In this document: in pieces, positions 7,877-16,717 of the stretch | Position numbering within the stretch: the stretch's first letter is position 1 | How the letters are laid out: each line of letters begins with the position of its first letter | Source: Nostoc sp. NMS8 | GTDB taxonomy: Bacteria; Cyanobacteriota; Cyanobacteriia; Cyanobacteriales; Nostocaceae | Reading direction: 5' to 3' | NCBI RefSeq assembly: GCF_017115045.1 | Contig: NZ_JABXKK010000025.1 | Span: 1 to 36,580 of the forward strand | DNA length: 36,580 nucleotides | The notes under the pieces: model-generated | What the model was told of the DNA's origin: nothing | Databases searched by the model: none | What the model saw: the letters and a program-made list of their open reading frames with translations, nothing else | Position numbers and translations under genes: made by a program

Positions 7877-8418
7877 AATTTGTATCATCGCTCATCCAAA
7901 ATAAATTTTTAGCGGCAATACTCGCAGGCGTTGCGTCAATAGGAGCTTTTCAGGTTTGGCAACACAACCAAGCCCAACAAGAGAAGGCTCTCAAGCAGGC
8001 GAAGACTAACTGTGGTGTCTACTTAGAGCTAGGAGAGGACGCAGTTAAGCGCAGTCCTAGCCTTAGAGCGCTCAAGTACGACAACAAGCTACTACGCGGA
8101 TTGGAGCAAGTTGGTAGTAGTCCTGATTTAACAAAGCCTGGGGCTTATGTAATGCTTTTTCGCACCCCGGCTTCCACTCTTCCACCTAATGCTGCGCCCT
8201 TTAATGATTCGTTCTTTACTAGTTTGTTAAATAAGGAAAAATACCCACCTAAAACATTAATGGTTCGGGCAGTCTCCTTTGATTTAAAAAGTAGACAAGC
8301 CACTGTGGAATCATTTTGTACTAGAAAACCTTTTGTAGTTAATTTTGATGATTTATATGCTGAATACCAACCGATTGATCGTGATATCAAGCGCAGTAAC
8401 TCTGATCTCCTTTTCTAG
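7873..8418 (+). CDS. Membrane-anchored protein of unknown role in the transfer operon
   Basis: The 181-residue protein has one N-terminal hydrophobic segment (residues 8-26, NKFLAAILAGVASIGAFQVW) and a polar remainder with two cysteines (N-C-G and F-C-T-R). It looks anchored in the inner membrane with the rest outside. It sits between virB4 and the VirB5-like gene, joined to virB4 by an ATGA overlap, and its last 20 codons overlap the following gene. I do not recognise the family; it may be a lineage-specific component of the cyanobacterial channel. Confidence 0.75.
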   Translation: MKFVSSLIQNKFLAAILAGVASIGAFQVWQHNQAQQEKALKQAKTNCGVYLELGEDAVKRSPSLRALKYDNKLLRGLEQVGSSPDLTKPGAYVMLFRTPASTLPPNAAPFNDSFFTSLLNKEKYPPKTLMVRAVSFDLKSRQATVESFCTRKPFVVNFDDLYAEYQPIDRDIKRSNSDLLF

Positions 8419-9094
8419 CCTTCCAGCCAACGCCCAAGCCCAGCCCCAGCAAAACCAATCATTCCTGACTCAGTTCCAACAGATTTACAGTAGCTTGCAG
8501 ACTTACATCAATAATTATCAGAGGGAGTTTTCTAAAAGTTTGGGCAAACTGGAAGCTGAATTAACCCAGGCAATTGAATCCAGTGTTGGGGATTTGGGTA
8601 TTCCCGATCCCCTGAAAGCTGGCAAGAATATTGAGAAAGTAATTCAGAAGCAAGAGGGCAACTTACTAATACTAGATCCTCGCATTCAAGCCAGAGATGC
8701 TATCAAAGACTGGAACCAGCAATATACACGCGGTCAGTCCCAATCGGTTCTAGGTGCTGAGGGTCAAAGAGTCCAATCGCAGGAGGCAGCAATAACTAAT
8801 GATGCTACCACCCAATCAAGCGAAAATGCGATCGCCGCGCAGGATGATGTAATCACCCAAGACATTCTCAAAAAGGTCGCCATTCAAAACTTGCAAGGCG
8901 TTGTAATTGCCAAATCTATCCATGCAGAAGCGCAAAAACATTCCCGTTCTTTGGCTGTTACAAATATCAATCTTGCCGATATTTCTAGCCGCATGGATGA
9001 GCAAGCGGCGGTGAAAAATCAGGAGTCCAACGCCGCATCTCGCCAAATCATCCAATCTGCCGCCTCTACTGATTCATTCTGGAAGAATCAATGA
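8357..9094 (+). CDS. VirB5/TrbJ-like exported protein
   Basis: An exported 245-residue protein: MLNTNRLIVISSAVTLISFSS leads to an Ala-x-Ala site (PANAQAQ), a clean signal peptide. The mature part is helical and glutamine-rich (QFQQIYSSLQTYINNYQREF), as in VirB5/TrbJ minor pilus proteins that sit at the pilus tip or base. I chose ATG 8357 because it gives the best signal peptide; ATG 8348 is also possible. Either start overlaps the previous gene by more than 60 bases, which is unusual in this otherwise ATGA-coupled operon. Position before the VirB6-like gene supports the call. Confidence 0.7.
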   Translation: MLNTNRLIVISSAVTLISFSSLPANAQAQPQQNQSFLTQFQQIYSSLQTYINNYQREFSKSLGKLEAELTQAIESSVGDLGIPDPLKAGKNIEKVIQKQEGNLLILDPRIQARDAIKDWNQQYTRGQSQSVLGAEGQRVQSQEAAITNDATTQSSENAIAAQDDVITQDILKKVAIQNLQGVVIAKSIHAEAQKHSRSLAVTNINLADISSRMDEQAAVKNQESNAASRQIIQSAASTDSFWKNQ

Positions 9095-10146
9095 TCACGC
9101 TACCTATTCTTCTCGCTCAAACATTGGGGCAACAGCCTGGAGAAAATACGGGCACTACAAACTCAGGTGAAATAGTTCAAGGCGCTATTGAGGGCGCGGA
9201 TTTAATCTATAAATCGTTTGAGAATGATTGGCTAGAGTTAGCGTCCGGCACTAATCCAATTTATACGGCTGTTGTCGCTATCTCCACCCTTGCGGCAGTT
9301 GTAATGGTCGCTTTTACTTCTGTTGGATGGTATCGGAAATATGCAGAGGAAGGGTTTGGCTTCGACTTCGTTTCCGAGATGGTCTTACCATTATTAGTAA
9401 TCGTAATGCTTAGTAATAATGGCTTCCTTCTGGCAAACACCACCCTGGCATTAAAAAATGTATCTACTGGGTTAAATAGGAGCATTCTAAGTATTACGAG
9501 AAACGGCGTAAATCTGAAGGATGCTATACGAAATGTCAACGCCGATCAAAGCTTTATTATAGCCGCACAATCAGCATTAGCTAAGTGCGAAACACTAGGA
9601 AGCGAGAAACAGGAAGGCTCGGAATCAAGCCCTAAACAAGCTTGTATTCAGGATGCCATAGACAATACCCGGAGAGACGCGCAGAAGGCTAGAGAAAAGA
9701 CTGGCGCAGGCTCTGGCACAAGAAGCTGGAACCCATTAGACCTTAGTGGCGAACTTATTAACAGCGCGATTCAAGGCTTTGTTTATGTGATCCTGAGTGG
9801 GTTATCGGCAGCATTTCAATATGTAGTTCAGCTATCGTTTTTAATGGTTGCTTACGTTGCGCCAATCTTCCTAGTTTTATCTTTACTGCCTTTCCAAAGC
9901 AAGCCTATTTATGCTTGGCTGGCTGGGTGGTTAGGGCTGACATTGGTTCTCATTTCGTACTCAATAACAGTAGGTATTATTGCCAGCGCAATAGTTGCCA
10001 AGCCCTCGTCCAATCCTTTGTTAATGCAACTTTTACAAGCCATCTTTTCACCATTACTCGCGGTAGCCATAGGTACTGGTGGTGGAATGTCTATATTCTC
10101 AGCTTTCACTAGTGGGGTCAAATTCTCGGTGGGGTTACGGAGATGA
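9091..10146 (+). CDS. VirB6/TrbL-like polytopic channel protein
   Basis: A 351-residue protein with about six membrane segments: around 57-78 and 92-111, then a polar loop of about 110 residues (with Cys at 165 and 184 in the AxxACIQD region), then clusters at 224-245, 247-268, 272-300 and 318-340. This layout, a hydrophilic central region between membrane groups ending in a Gly-rich helix, fits VirB6/TrbL, the inner-membrane channel component. It overlaps both neighbours by 4 bases (ATGA). Confidence 0.85.
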   Translation: MITLPILLAQTLGQQPGENTGTTNSGEIVQGAIEGADLIYKSFENDWLELASGTNPIYTAVVAISTLAAVVMVAFTSVGWYRKYAEEGFGFDFVSEMVLPLLVIVMLSNNGFLLANTTLALKNVSTGLNRSILSITRNGVNLKDAIRNVNADQSFIIAAQSALAKCETLGSEKQEGSESSPKQACIQDAIDNTRRDAQKAREKTGAGSGTRSWNPLDLSGELINSAIQGFVYVILSGLSAAFQYVVQLSFLMVAYVAPIFLVLSLLPFQSKPIYAWLAGWLGLTLVLISYSITVGIIASAIVAKPSSNPLLMQLLQAIFSPLLAVAIGTGGGMSIFSAFTSGVKFSVGLRR

Positions 10147-10862
10147 AATTATTAGAGAGAAAAGAGCTAAACTTTACCCCCATTTTTTTAATACTCAATG
10201 CTGTTTTATTGGTGATTATTTTATTAATAGAAGTTGTAAATTTTGCTCGGGTAGGAACAATTTCTAAAACGAAAGCTTCGACCTTAGTAGAATTGTCTGA
10301 CGGCGAATCTATCAGAGTTATTCCTATAGGCAGCTTGGAGCGATCGCCCCAAGCTATTACGCATTTTGTCGGGAAAACAATGACAGGTCTTTTGAGTTGG
10401 AACGCACTACCCAAGCGAACTGATGATTACAATCCAGACCCCACTAAACAATTAAAATTAGATACTGGGGTAGCAACATCAAAAGCCAAGATTACTACTA
10501 GCACATGGGCTTCAGGTTTTGCGCTATCAGAAGATTTTCGCGCACCATTCCTTGAGGAGATAAGCAATCTGACACCGCCCGATGTCTTTAATGGGTCTAC
10601 GCAATCAATCCTAAAAGTCAGCCTCCTTAGTCAGCCTACTCGCATTAAAGATGGGCAATGGAAAGTAGATATGGTTGCAGAGATTGTTGTTTTCCAAGGC
10701 AGCAATTTAGTCGGCAAGCCCATCGCTTTTAACAAAACTGTATTTGTCAGGGCGATTGATACGGCTGCCCTGCCTAGATTTGCGTCCGATGTTCAGGAAA
10801 CCGCCATACGCGAGCGCAAAGCGGGGTTGGAGATTTATAAAATTCAAGATTTAGATTTATGA
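10143..10862 (+). CDS. VirB8/TrbF/TraE-like channel protein
   Basis: A 239-residue bitopic protein with a short cytoplasmic N-terminus, one membrane helix (about 13-34, IFLILNAVLLVIILLIEVVNF) and a periplasmic domain with alternating strands. The order after VirB6 and before VirB10, the single N-terminal anchor and the size match VirB8 or TraE, which link the inner-membrane complex to the core. Sequence similarity to either is not obvious by eye, so the call relies on topology and order. It overlaps both neighbours by 4 bases. Confidence 0.7.
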   Translation: MKLLERKELNFTPIFLILNAVLLVIILLIEVVNFARVGTISKTKASTLVELSDGESIRVIPIGSLERSPQAITHFVGKTMTGLLSWNALPKRTDDYNPDPTKQLKLDTGVATSKAKITTSTWASGFALSEDFRAPFLEEISNLTPPDVFNGSTQSILKVSLLSQPTRIKDGQWKVDMVAEIVVFQGSNLVGKPIAFNKTVFVRAIDTAALPRFASDVQETAIRERKAGLEIYKIQDLDL

Positions 10863-12298
10863 AAAAGAACACCCAGGAACCCTTACCGGGAGCAACTATT
10901 GAGATAGAAGAGAAAGATAATGAGCTAGATTTTGCAGCCATGAACGGCGCTAAAACAACAAGGGATAATGATTCAATTGAACCGGAAGAAAACCCTGCGC
11001 CTGAAGAAATTGTGACGACTAGAACAGTCTCGCAATCTCCCCTTTTAAAAGGGGGCGTTATTGCCCTAATTTGCCTACTTTTTGTGACAATCATCGGGGC
11101 ATTGCTAGGTAATTCCTTAAATGTGCTGAAGTTTTCTAGCGGCAATGTACAAACCGCTAGAAAAGAAGTGCAAACGGCTCCGGTAGAGCCAGAGTCCGAG
11201 ACAGGCAAGGATAAAACAGCGCTTGCTCTGACTAGCCAAAATTACGAGTTAAAGCAGATTCGCGATCACTTGCCAAGCCCAACGCCTACCCCTAGCGCAA
11301 CCTTAGCCCCAGCCCCAATCGCACCCGTTACCCCTCCGATGCAAGCAGTGCAGCGCCGACAACGTTCTTACCCAGTCGCCAGTCAGCCGACAGCGCCCTT
11401 CACTTTCCCCCAGGCTAGAGTATCTATTCCCCAGCCCCAGCCCAAAATTGCCCAGCCGATCAGACAATCTCCTTTGGCGTTCCCAACGGCTGCAACCAAC
11501 GCCCCCACCCAAGACCCCACTCAGCAATGGCTTCTCGCTGCAAACGCTGGCAGTTTCAGGAGTTCAGTCGATGAATCAGAAAGCGAGAAACCCATCAAGA
11601 CTAATGGAATTGAAGGAGGTACGGGAGGAGCTACACAAGTCGCCCAGAACACTACCATCATTAATTACAACGCAAAACGCGTACTCGTTGGCAGTACCGC
11701 AGAAGGCAGGCTAGAAACGCTTATTGCTTGGGGTACTGGTGACACTGGCAACCAGAATTACTTGGTGAAACTAACAAAACCCTTAAAAGCCTCAGATGGT
11801 AGCGATGTGGTACCTGTGGGTGCTTATCTGGTTGTTCAACTAGCAGAGTCGAATGGTTCGGGCTTTGCAAAGCTGCGCGGTGTTTCAGTGTTGGTCAACT
11901 CTAATGGCGATACGCAAGAAAAGCAACTCCCAGAAAATGCCGTTCTGATAATGGCCAAGGATGGTGGTTTCTTGAAAGCAGAGTCTCGCAGAGGTAGCAA
12001 CCTGGGTAACAATTTCATTTCTGCGATCGTCGCGGGAGTTGCCAAGGCTGCCCAGGTACAGAATCGACCTGTAACTCAAGTTAGTACGAACTCTAATGGC
12101 TTCTCTACTAGCTCCACTACCAACGAACGAAAAGATTTATCCGCCGCTTTTGGAGAGGGTGCATTTAATAGTGTTCTCGATAATATCAAAAGTTCAAATG
12201 TCGCCCGTTCTCAACAGTTAAGCGGTAGAGAAGAAGTATTTGTGATCGATGTTGGTAAGCCAGTGCAAATATTCATCAATCAAACAATATCGCTCTAG
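10859..12298 (+). CDS. virB10: VirB10/TrbI-family core-complex protein
   Basis: A 479-residue protein spanning the envelope. It has an acidic cytoplasmic N-terminus, one membrane helix at about 64-86, a long proline/glutamine-rich periplasmic stretch (about 130-215), and a C-terminal domain with the VirB10 features: A-E-G-R-L-E-T, V-P-V-G-A-Y-L-V, and the end V-F-V-I-D-V-G-K-P-V-Q-I-F. VirB10 couples ATPase energy to the outer-membrane core. A 16-base perfect palindrome (11039-11054) encodes residues just before the membrane helix. It starts by ATGA overlap with the previous gene. Confidence 0.9.
   Translation: MKKNTQEPLPGATIEIEEKDNELDFAAMNGAKTTRDNDSIEPEENPAPEEIVTTRTVSQSPLLKGGVIALICLLFVTIIGALLGNSLNVLKFSSGNVQTARKEVQTAPVEPESETGKDKTALALTSQNYELKQIRDHLPSPTPTPSATLAPAPIAPVTPPMQAVQRRQRSYPVASQPTAPFTFPQARVSIPQPQPKIAQPIRQSPLAFPTAATNAPTQDPTQQWLLAANAGSFRSSVDESESEKPIKTNGIEGGTGGATQVAQNTTIINYNAKRVLVGSTAEGRLETLIAWGTGDTGNQNYLVKLTKPLKASDGSDVVPVGAYLVVQLAESNGSGFAKLRGVSVLVNSNGDTQEKQLPENAVLIMAKDGGFLKAESRRGSNLGNNFISAIVAGVAKAAQVQNRPVTQVSTNSNGFSTSSTTNERKDLSAAFGEGAFNSVLDNIKSSNVARSQQLSGREEVFVIDVGKPVQIFINQTISL
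11039..11054. repeat. Perfect palindrome CCCCTTTTAAAAGGGG inside virB10
   Basis: A 16-base perfect palindrome encoding part of SPLLKGG before the membrane helix. The same peptide signature arises from a dispersed CCCCCTT...AAGGGGG repeat known in Nostocales genomes, so this looks like a short repeat absorbed into a gene. Confidence 0.55.
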
Positions 12299-12330
12299 TC
12301 AGAATAACGTTACGGTAACTGAGGATATAA

Positions 12331-13161
12331 ATGTTAAAGAAAACCACTATTATTGCAGCATTTTTAATCTTAACTAGCGCGGCAAAAGCAACGGCGATAG
12401 CCGCCCGAACGGTTTACCAGAACGACGCAAACTCCAATGCCATCGAATTAAAAGTGTGGAAGGGCTACGGGCTAACTATTAATTTGATGTCTACAGGGGA
12501 AACTATCAAGCAAGTTTGGATCGGCGATCCAAGTCGCTTCGCCTTTACTTCAAATGGTGCTTTATGCCCGTCATCAGGCGGCGATTCTGACTGCACAGGA
12601 GGCAAAGCGACTGTAATTTTCCTTCGCCAGATTGACCCGATCAACTTCCCTGTTACCTCTAGTAGCAATGGAAGCACTCAAATTACAGTACTTACGAATG
12701 AAAAACAATATCAATTTAAGATAGTCCCTGCTATTGGCAACCCAGCCTATACAAGCTTGGTGATTAAATCGGATTCGGAGCGCCCATTGCCAATTACGCG
12801 TCCGCGAACGCCACTTCCTCTAACAGTTCAAAAGCCGCAATCAGCGCCGTCAGACTTCCCGCAGCCCTCGCCGCCACCACAAACAATAACAGTACAAAAG
12901 CCTCAGCCTGTTGCCGTTTTACGCCCCAATCCTGGGACTATGTTAAAGGTTGCGATTCAGAGGAACGATGCCAATGCTCTCGTTTTTGGGCTAGCAGAAG
13001 CGGGGCGGAAAGGTCAGGTTCGACCCGGATCTACCACCTGGAACAAGGTACAAGATGCAATTAAATTGTTACGACGTGGCAAGACTAGAGATGAGGCAAT
13101 TTTGCTTTCTCAGGTCGATAAAAACATTTTTAATCAATTACTTGAGTGGGGGCGATTGTGA
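12331..13161 (+). CDS. VirB9/TrbG/TraK-like exported core protein
   Basis: An exported 276-residue protein. The signal peptide (residues 1-20, ending around S-A-A-K-A-T-A) leads into a beta-rich N-terminal domain with G-Y-G-L-T-I-N-L and I-K-Q-V-W-I-G-D-P-S-R, then V-I-F-L-R-Q-I and Y-Q-F-K-I-V-P, the pattern of VirB9/TraK N-terminal domains (a strand, W-x-x-D-x-S, then a hydrophobic strand). A proline-rich linker (about 150-200) and a helical C-terminus follow. In the family, VirB9 forms the outer-membrane-proximal core with VirB10. GAGGATA is placed 4 bases before the ATG. Gene order after VirB10 differs from the Agrobacterium order. Confidence 0.7.
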   Translation: MLKKTTIIAAFLILTSAAKATAIAARTVYQNDANSNAIELKVWKGYGLTINLMSTGETIKQVWIGDPSRFAFTSNGALCPSSGGDSDCTGGKATVIFLRQIDPINFPVTSSSNGSTQITVLTNEKQYQFKIVPAIGNPAYTSLVIKSDSERPLPITRPRTPLPLTVQKPQSAPSDFPQPSPPPQTITVQKPQPVAVLRPNPGTMLKVAIQRNDANALVFGLAEAGRKGQVRPGSTTWNKVQDAIKLLRRGKTRDEAILLSQVDKNIFNQLLEWGRL

Positions 13162-13283
13162 GTGAATTGTTAAAATTACTTCGCAAAAAAACTAGACGAG
13201 TTTCTCTATTTGTGTAGGTGGGAAATGAATTGTTGATATTTTTCGTAACAGCTTAGTTATTAACTCTTACTGTTGTTAAAATC

Positions 13284-14489
13284 ATGAAGTTTAAACTCTT
13301 TCTACTGACTGCTTTCGCCTCCCTGTTTCCACTTTCCGTCTCAATCGCAGAGACACCGACAACTACCCCGACAATTGATTATTCACAAGGCTTGTACAAA
13401 ACTGCTGCCCCCGACTGGTCAAAAATCACATGGGATACTTTGCCACCCGTTCAGCAGCCTGGATTTTTAAAGATACCTAAGAACCTGATTTCGACTTTTG
13501 GCTACGACCCCTCGCGTTCGTGGACAGCAGGGCAAAAAGTAGATTCTGTTGTGATGCTGGGCGATGCCGATGATGCCTTTAAGATGTCTGCCTTGAGCTT
13601 AAAGGCCATTGGCACGGTGGCTTTGCCCACTACAACCACAACCACCAAACCCACCCTCAAAGACTTTGGATTAATGCAATGGCAAACGCCAAAAACATTA
13701 GTTAAAGCAATACCTGAATTAAGCAATTTGAGCCTATCAGAAGTTCCCCCACTAGCCGATCTATTTTCTAGGAATGGTGCTGGACTGGGTAGCAGCACGA
13801 TTTCTCAAGCCATAGCCTCAAATCCTCAAGCCGCAAACCTGACACTAGATAAGATTGATCTAAGCAAATATTCACTTGATTCAATTTCTGGGTTGGACAA
13901 AACTCAATTAGGGAAATTTAAATCATGGCAGCAAGCCTATGTCAATCAAATTCCTAAATTAAGTCAAGTGCCCTTTGATAAAATGCCTCAGCCTATTAGC
14001 TCTGGCATAGACGTTGTGGGAATCGCGTCGGTTGTCCTTGGAACTTCTGAAAGAGGTGATGCCAAGGCTGGGAATGATTACTTTGTGTCTGGCAGCGTTG
14101 TCAGAGGCGATCGCACTGAAGAGGTCGCCTGTCTTCCAGGCATTGAATGCTCGTATTTAGAAATGGGGGATTTTGCTGGCAGTCAGGGCGGCTTGTATGG
14201 TAAGCGTTGGGCATCTGGCTCATCTCAGCAAGTATCGGGCGGTTATGGAATTCTTGCCGCCGTAAATGGGGGCAAGGAACCCACGGGGCGGCTAGTGTAT
14301 GGTAGTGGGTTCAAAGTGGCGCTAACTGGAGTTAATGAATCGAAGGGGACTGCCGACTTTGGCTTATTCTTTAGGATCTGTGCGCGACCGCCATTCCAGC
14401 AGAAAACTTGCACCCCTTACTTCATTGGGCCCGTGCCCTGGTTGCCCGTGAGCGAGAATGATTTGGTAATTGTGGGCACTGGGCGATGA
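13284..14489 (+). CDS. Large exported protein of unknown function in the transfer operon
   Basis: A 401-residue secreted protein with a clear signal peptide (MKFKLFLLTAFASLFPLSVSIA, then E-T-P). The middle has leucine-rich helical stretches (LSNLSLSEVPPLADLFS, LTLDKIDLSKYSLDSI) and the C-terminal third is glycine-rich with five cysteines, likely disulfide-bonded. I do not recognise the family. It is the only transfer gene preceded by a gap (122 bases), which may hold its own promoter, and it joins the VirD4 gene by ATGA. A surface, adhesin-like or periplasmic stabilising role in mating is possible; nothing in the sequence decides it. Confidence 0.8.
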   Translation: MKFKLFLLTAFASLFPLSVSIAETPTTTPTIDYSQGLYKTAAPDWSKITWDTLPPVQQPGFLKIPKNLISTFGYDPSRSWTAGQKVDSVVMLGDADDAFKMSALSLKAIGTVALPTTTTTTKPTLKDFGLMQWQTPKTLVKAIPELSNLSLSEVPPLADLFSRNGAGLGSSTISQAIASNPQAANLTLDKIDLSKYSLDSISGLDKTQLGKFKSWQQAYVNQIPKLSQVPFDKMPQPISSGIDVVGIASVVLGTSERGDAKAGNDYFVSGSVVRGDRTEEVACLPGIECSYLEMGDFAGSQGGLYGKRWASGSSQQVSGGYGILAAVNGGKEPTGRLVYGSGFKVALTGVNESKGTADFGLFFRICARPPFQQKTCTPYFIGPVPWLPVSENDLVIVGTGR

Positions 14490-16249
14490 CAGGGACTCCT
14501 AAGACAGAGGTTAACCCAAATCAAATTATTCCCCCAGGTATTGAATCGACGCTATTTTCCCCCGCCGGACTAGGGGTACTTGCTTGTGGCGCTGTGATCG
14601 TATTAGCCAAAATTATCGATAGCAAAGGAGGCAAAGCCAAGTTAGCGACCGCGCGGTGGGGCGGTGCGGTGGAGAAAACGGCAGCTCGTAAATTGGCGTG
14701 TAAGCAAATTCAGAAGCGAAAGCATAACCGCGTATCTCTATATGTTGGCACTCCCAAGAATACAACGAGCGAGGTTATTGATGGAATCAGGAAAACGAGT
14801 ATCCCTGAAGATTCAGCAACCCTTTACTTCCCAGAAGCGCAACGAGGTATTTTAGTCTGTGGTGGACCGGGGAGTGGCAAATCATTTTCAATAATTAACC
14901 CGCTAATTCGTTCCGCGATCGATCAGGGCTTCCCACTGGTATTGTACGATTTTAAGTACGCGCATCTTGAATCAGCAACGGCCGATGCCAAAGGGCAAGC
15001 CCCCATACTTGCGGGTTATGCCGCTTTGCGTGGCTATCAAGTTACTATTCTAGCCCCTGGTTTTGCAGAGTCGGCAGTTGCAAACCCTATCGACTTTCTT
15101 CGTAGCAATGAAGACTCAGAGATGGCGCGGCAGCTTGCGATTACACTCAATCGAAACTTTCAACTCGGCGATAAAGATTCTGGAAACAGCTTTTTTACTA
15201 ATGCTGGCGATCAGTTAGTCCAAGCCGTCTTTATGCTGGCAAAGGGCACAGAGTATCCAGATATCATGATGTGCCAAGCGATACTAGGGTTGCCAAAGTT
15301 AGTTAAGCGCATAGAGCAAGCAGAAAATCTGAATTTCATGGTTAGAGAGGCTTTCGCACAGTTTGTATCTGTTGCAGGGTCGCCAGAAACAGCAGCTAGT
15401 ATTGTGGGTACAGCTAGCGGATTGTTCAGCCGTTTTATGGTTAAGTCGGCATTAGCAGCGTTCTGTGGAAAAACCAATATTCCACTGGATTTGAAGGGGC
15501 GGCAGATGGTGATTTTCGGGATGAACAAAGAGAAGCGTGATGTAATTGCCCCTTTGCTAGTCTCGATTCTGCATCTATTAGTTAGCCGAAATGTGGCTCT
15601 AAAACGTACTTGTCCTTTAGTGTTAGGGATTGATGAATTACCTACTCTTTATTTACCAGCACTGGTTGATTGGCTGAATCAGAATCGGGAAGATGGGCTA
15701 ATTTCAATATTAGGGTTACAAAATCTCTCAATGCTGATTGAAGCTTATGGAGAAAACACAACTAATGCAATTTTTGGTGGTTGTGCTACTAAAGCATTTT
15801 TTAATCCTCAAGATGATGTAGCAGCAGAACGTTTTAGCAAATTCTTAGGTGATGAAGAGATTAAATATAAACAGCGTTCCCGCTCATCAGGAGGAAAGGG
15901 AGGAGCAAGTATTTCCAAATCTGACCAAAACAGTACTCGGAAGTTATTTGACATTAACCAATTTAATACATTGCCATCAGGAAAAGCTGTAATTATTAGT
16001 CCAGGGTTTCGTTCTCGTGGACAGATAAGTTTGCCAATCTTGCAATCAATTAAGATTCCTCAGCATGAAATCCAATCTGAAGCTGACAGTGTGAAAGCTT
16101 GGTATGAGTTTCAAAAGTTCATATCTAAAAAGTCTACTCTCTTAACTCCCGCAGATGAAGAAATGAAAATTCGCCGAGCCTCCGCGATAAAATTGTTACC
16201 TTTGATAGAAAATCAAGAGCAATTATCAGAATATGCGAGTCTGATTTAA
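14486..16249 (+). CDS. virD4: VirD4/TraG/TraD-type coupling ATPase
   Basis: A 587-residue type IV coupling protein that brings the relaxase-DNA complex to the channel. Walker A is GGPGSGKS at residues 126-133; Walker B is VLGIDELPTLY with D383-E384. One N-terminal hydrophobic segment (around 29-42) anchors it. Between the motifs are the expected all-alpha-domain features (F-F-T-N-A-G-D-Q-L-V-Q-A near 235). After Walker B, L-G-L-Q-N-L-S is the sensor-like glutamine segment. It joins the upstream gene by a 4-base overlap and closes the conjugation operon. Confidence 0.95.
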   Translation: MTGTPKTEVNPNQIIPPGIESTLFSPAGLGVLACGAVIVLAKIIDSKGGKAKLATARWGGAVEKTAARKLACKQIQKRKHNRVSLYVGTPKNTTSEVIDGIRKTSIPEDSATLYFPEAQRGILVCGGPGSGKSFSIINPLIRSAIDQGFPLVLYDFKYAHLESATADAKGQAPILAGYAALRGYQVTILAPGFAESAVANPIDFLRSNEDSEMARQLAITLNRNFQLGDKDSGNSFFTNAGDQLVQAVFMLAKGTEYPDIMMCQAILGLPKLVKRIEQAENLNFMVREAFAQFVSVAGSPETAASIVGTASGLFSRFMVKSALAAFCGKTNIPLDLKGRQMVIFGMNKEKRDVIAPLLVSILHLLVSRNVALKRTCPLVLGIDELPTLYLPALVDWLNQNREDGLISILGLQNLSMLIEAYGENTTNAIFGGCATKAFFNPQDDVAAERFSKFLGDEEIKYKQRSRSSGGKGGASISKSDQNSTRKLFDINQFNTLPSGKAVIISPGFRSRGQISLPILQSIKIPQHEIQSEADSVKAWYEFQKFISKKSTLLTPADEEMKIRRASAIKLLPLIENQEQLSEYASLI

Positions 16250-16300
16250 AGTGAAATTTCCTGCCCTTAATAGTCATCACAAATATTCAGGATAAATACC

Positions 16301-16717
16301 ATGTCGTCACGCTATTTTTACTCACTTAATGATTATGACTTCCGAGAAATTGCAAAACTTCCACCTCAGATAGCAGCTTTAGCAGATAAATATCCATGTG
16401 AGATTGTAAATGTTGTCGATGCTTGGGACGATGAGCCTTTTGGGATTAATTATGTTCCTCAATATGTTGAAATTTATAGCGATGCGGGTGAAAAGGCTAG
16501 CTTGTGTATTTTAGACGGGGTTCTCACTGACTATACACCTGCTAATCCAGAAATTAATACCTCAACTGTCCAAGTAATCATTGATGGCAAGTTTGCTTAT
16601 ATCGAAATTGAAGGAAGGGTAATAATCAATCATTTGGGCGGAATAATTCTCCCCAAAGTAACTGTCAATCCTTCGGAGTTAATTCAAGTTTTACTAAAGG
16701 AATCAAATCATGATTGA
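16301..16717 (+). CDS. Hypothetical 138-residue protein
   Basis: A soluble protein with a helix then alternating strands (YVEIYSDAGEKASLCILDG, VQVIIDGKFAYIEIEGRVI). The I-D-G-K-x-x-x-I-E-I-E-G-R-V motif resembles small beta units also seen in the next gene (I-G-K-S-E-V-F-R-V-Q-N-G-R-I). It has AGGATA before the ATG and overlaps the next start by 8 bases. The pair lies just behind virD4, so both may be transfer accessories. Family unknown. Confidence 0.7.
   Translation: MSSRYFYSLNDYDFREIAKLPPQIAALADKYPCEIVNVVDAWDDEPFGINYVPQYVEIYSDAGEKASLCILDGVLTDYTPANPEINTSTVQVIIDGKFAYIEIEGRVIINHLGGIILPKVTVNPSELIQVLLKESNHD

Noticed and set aside
13162..13283. A defined sigma-70 promoter before the exported-protein gene
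   Set aside because: The 122-base gap is AT-rich and plausible, but I could not find a -35/-10 pair with convincing spacing.
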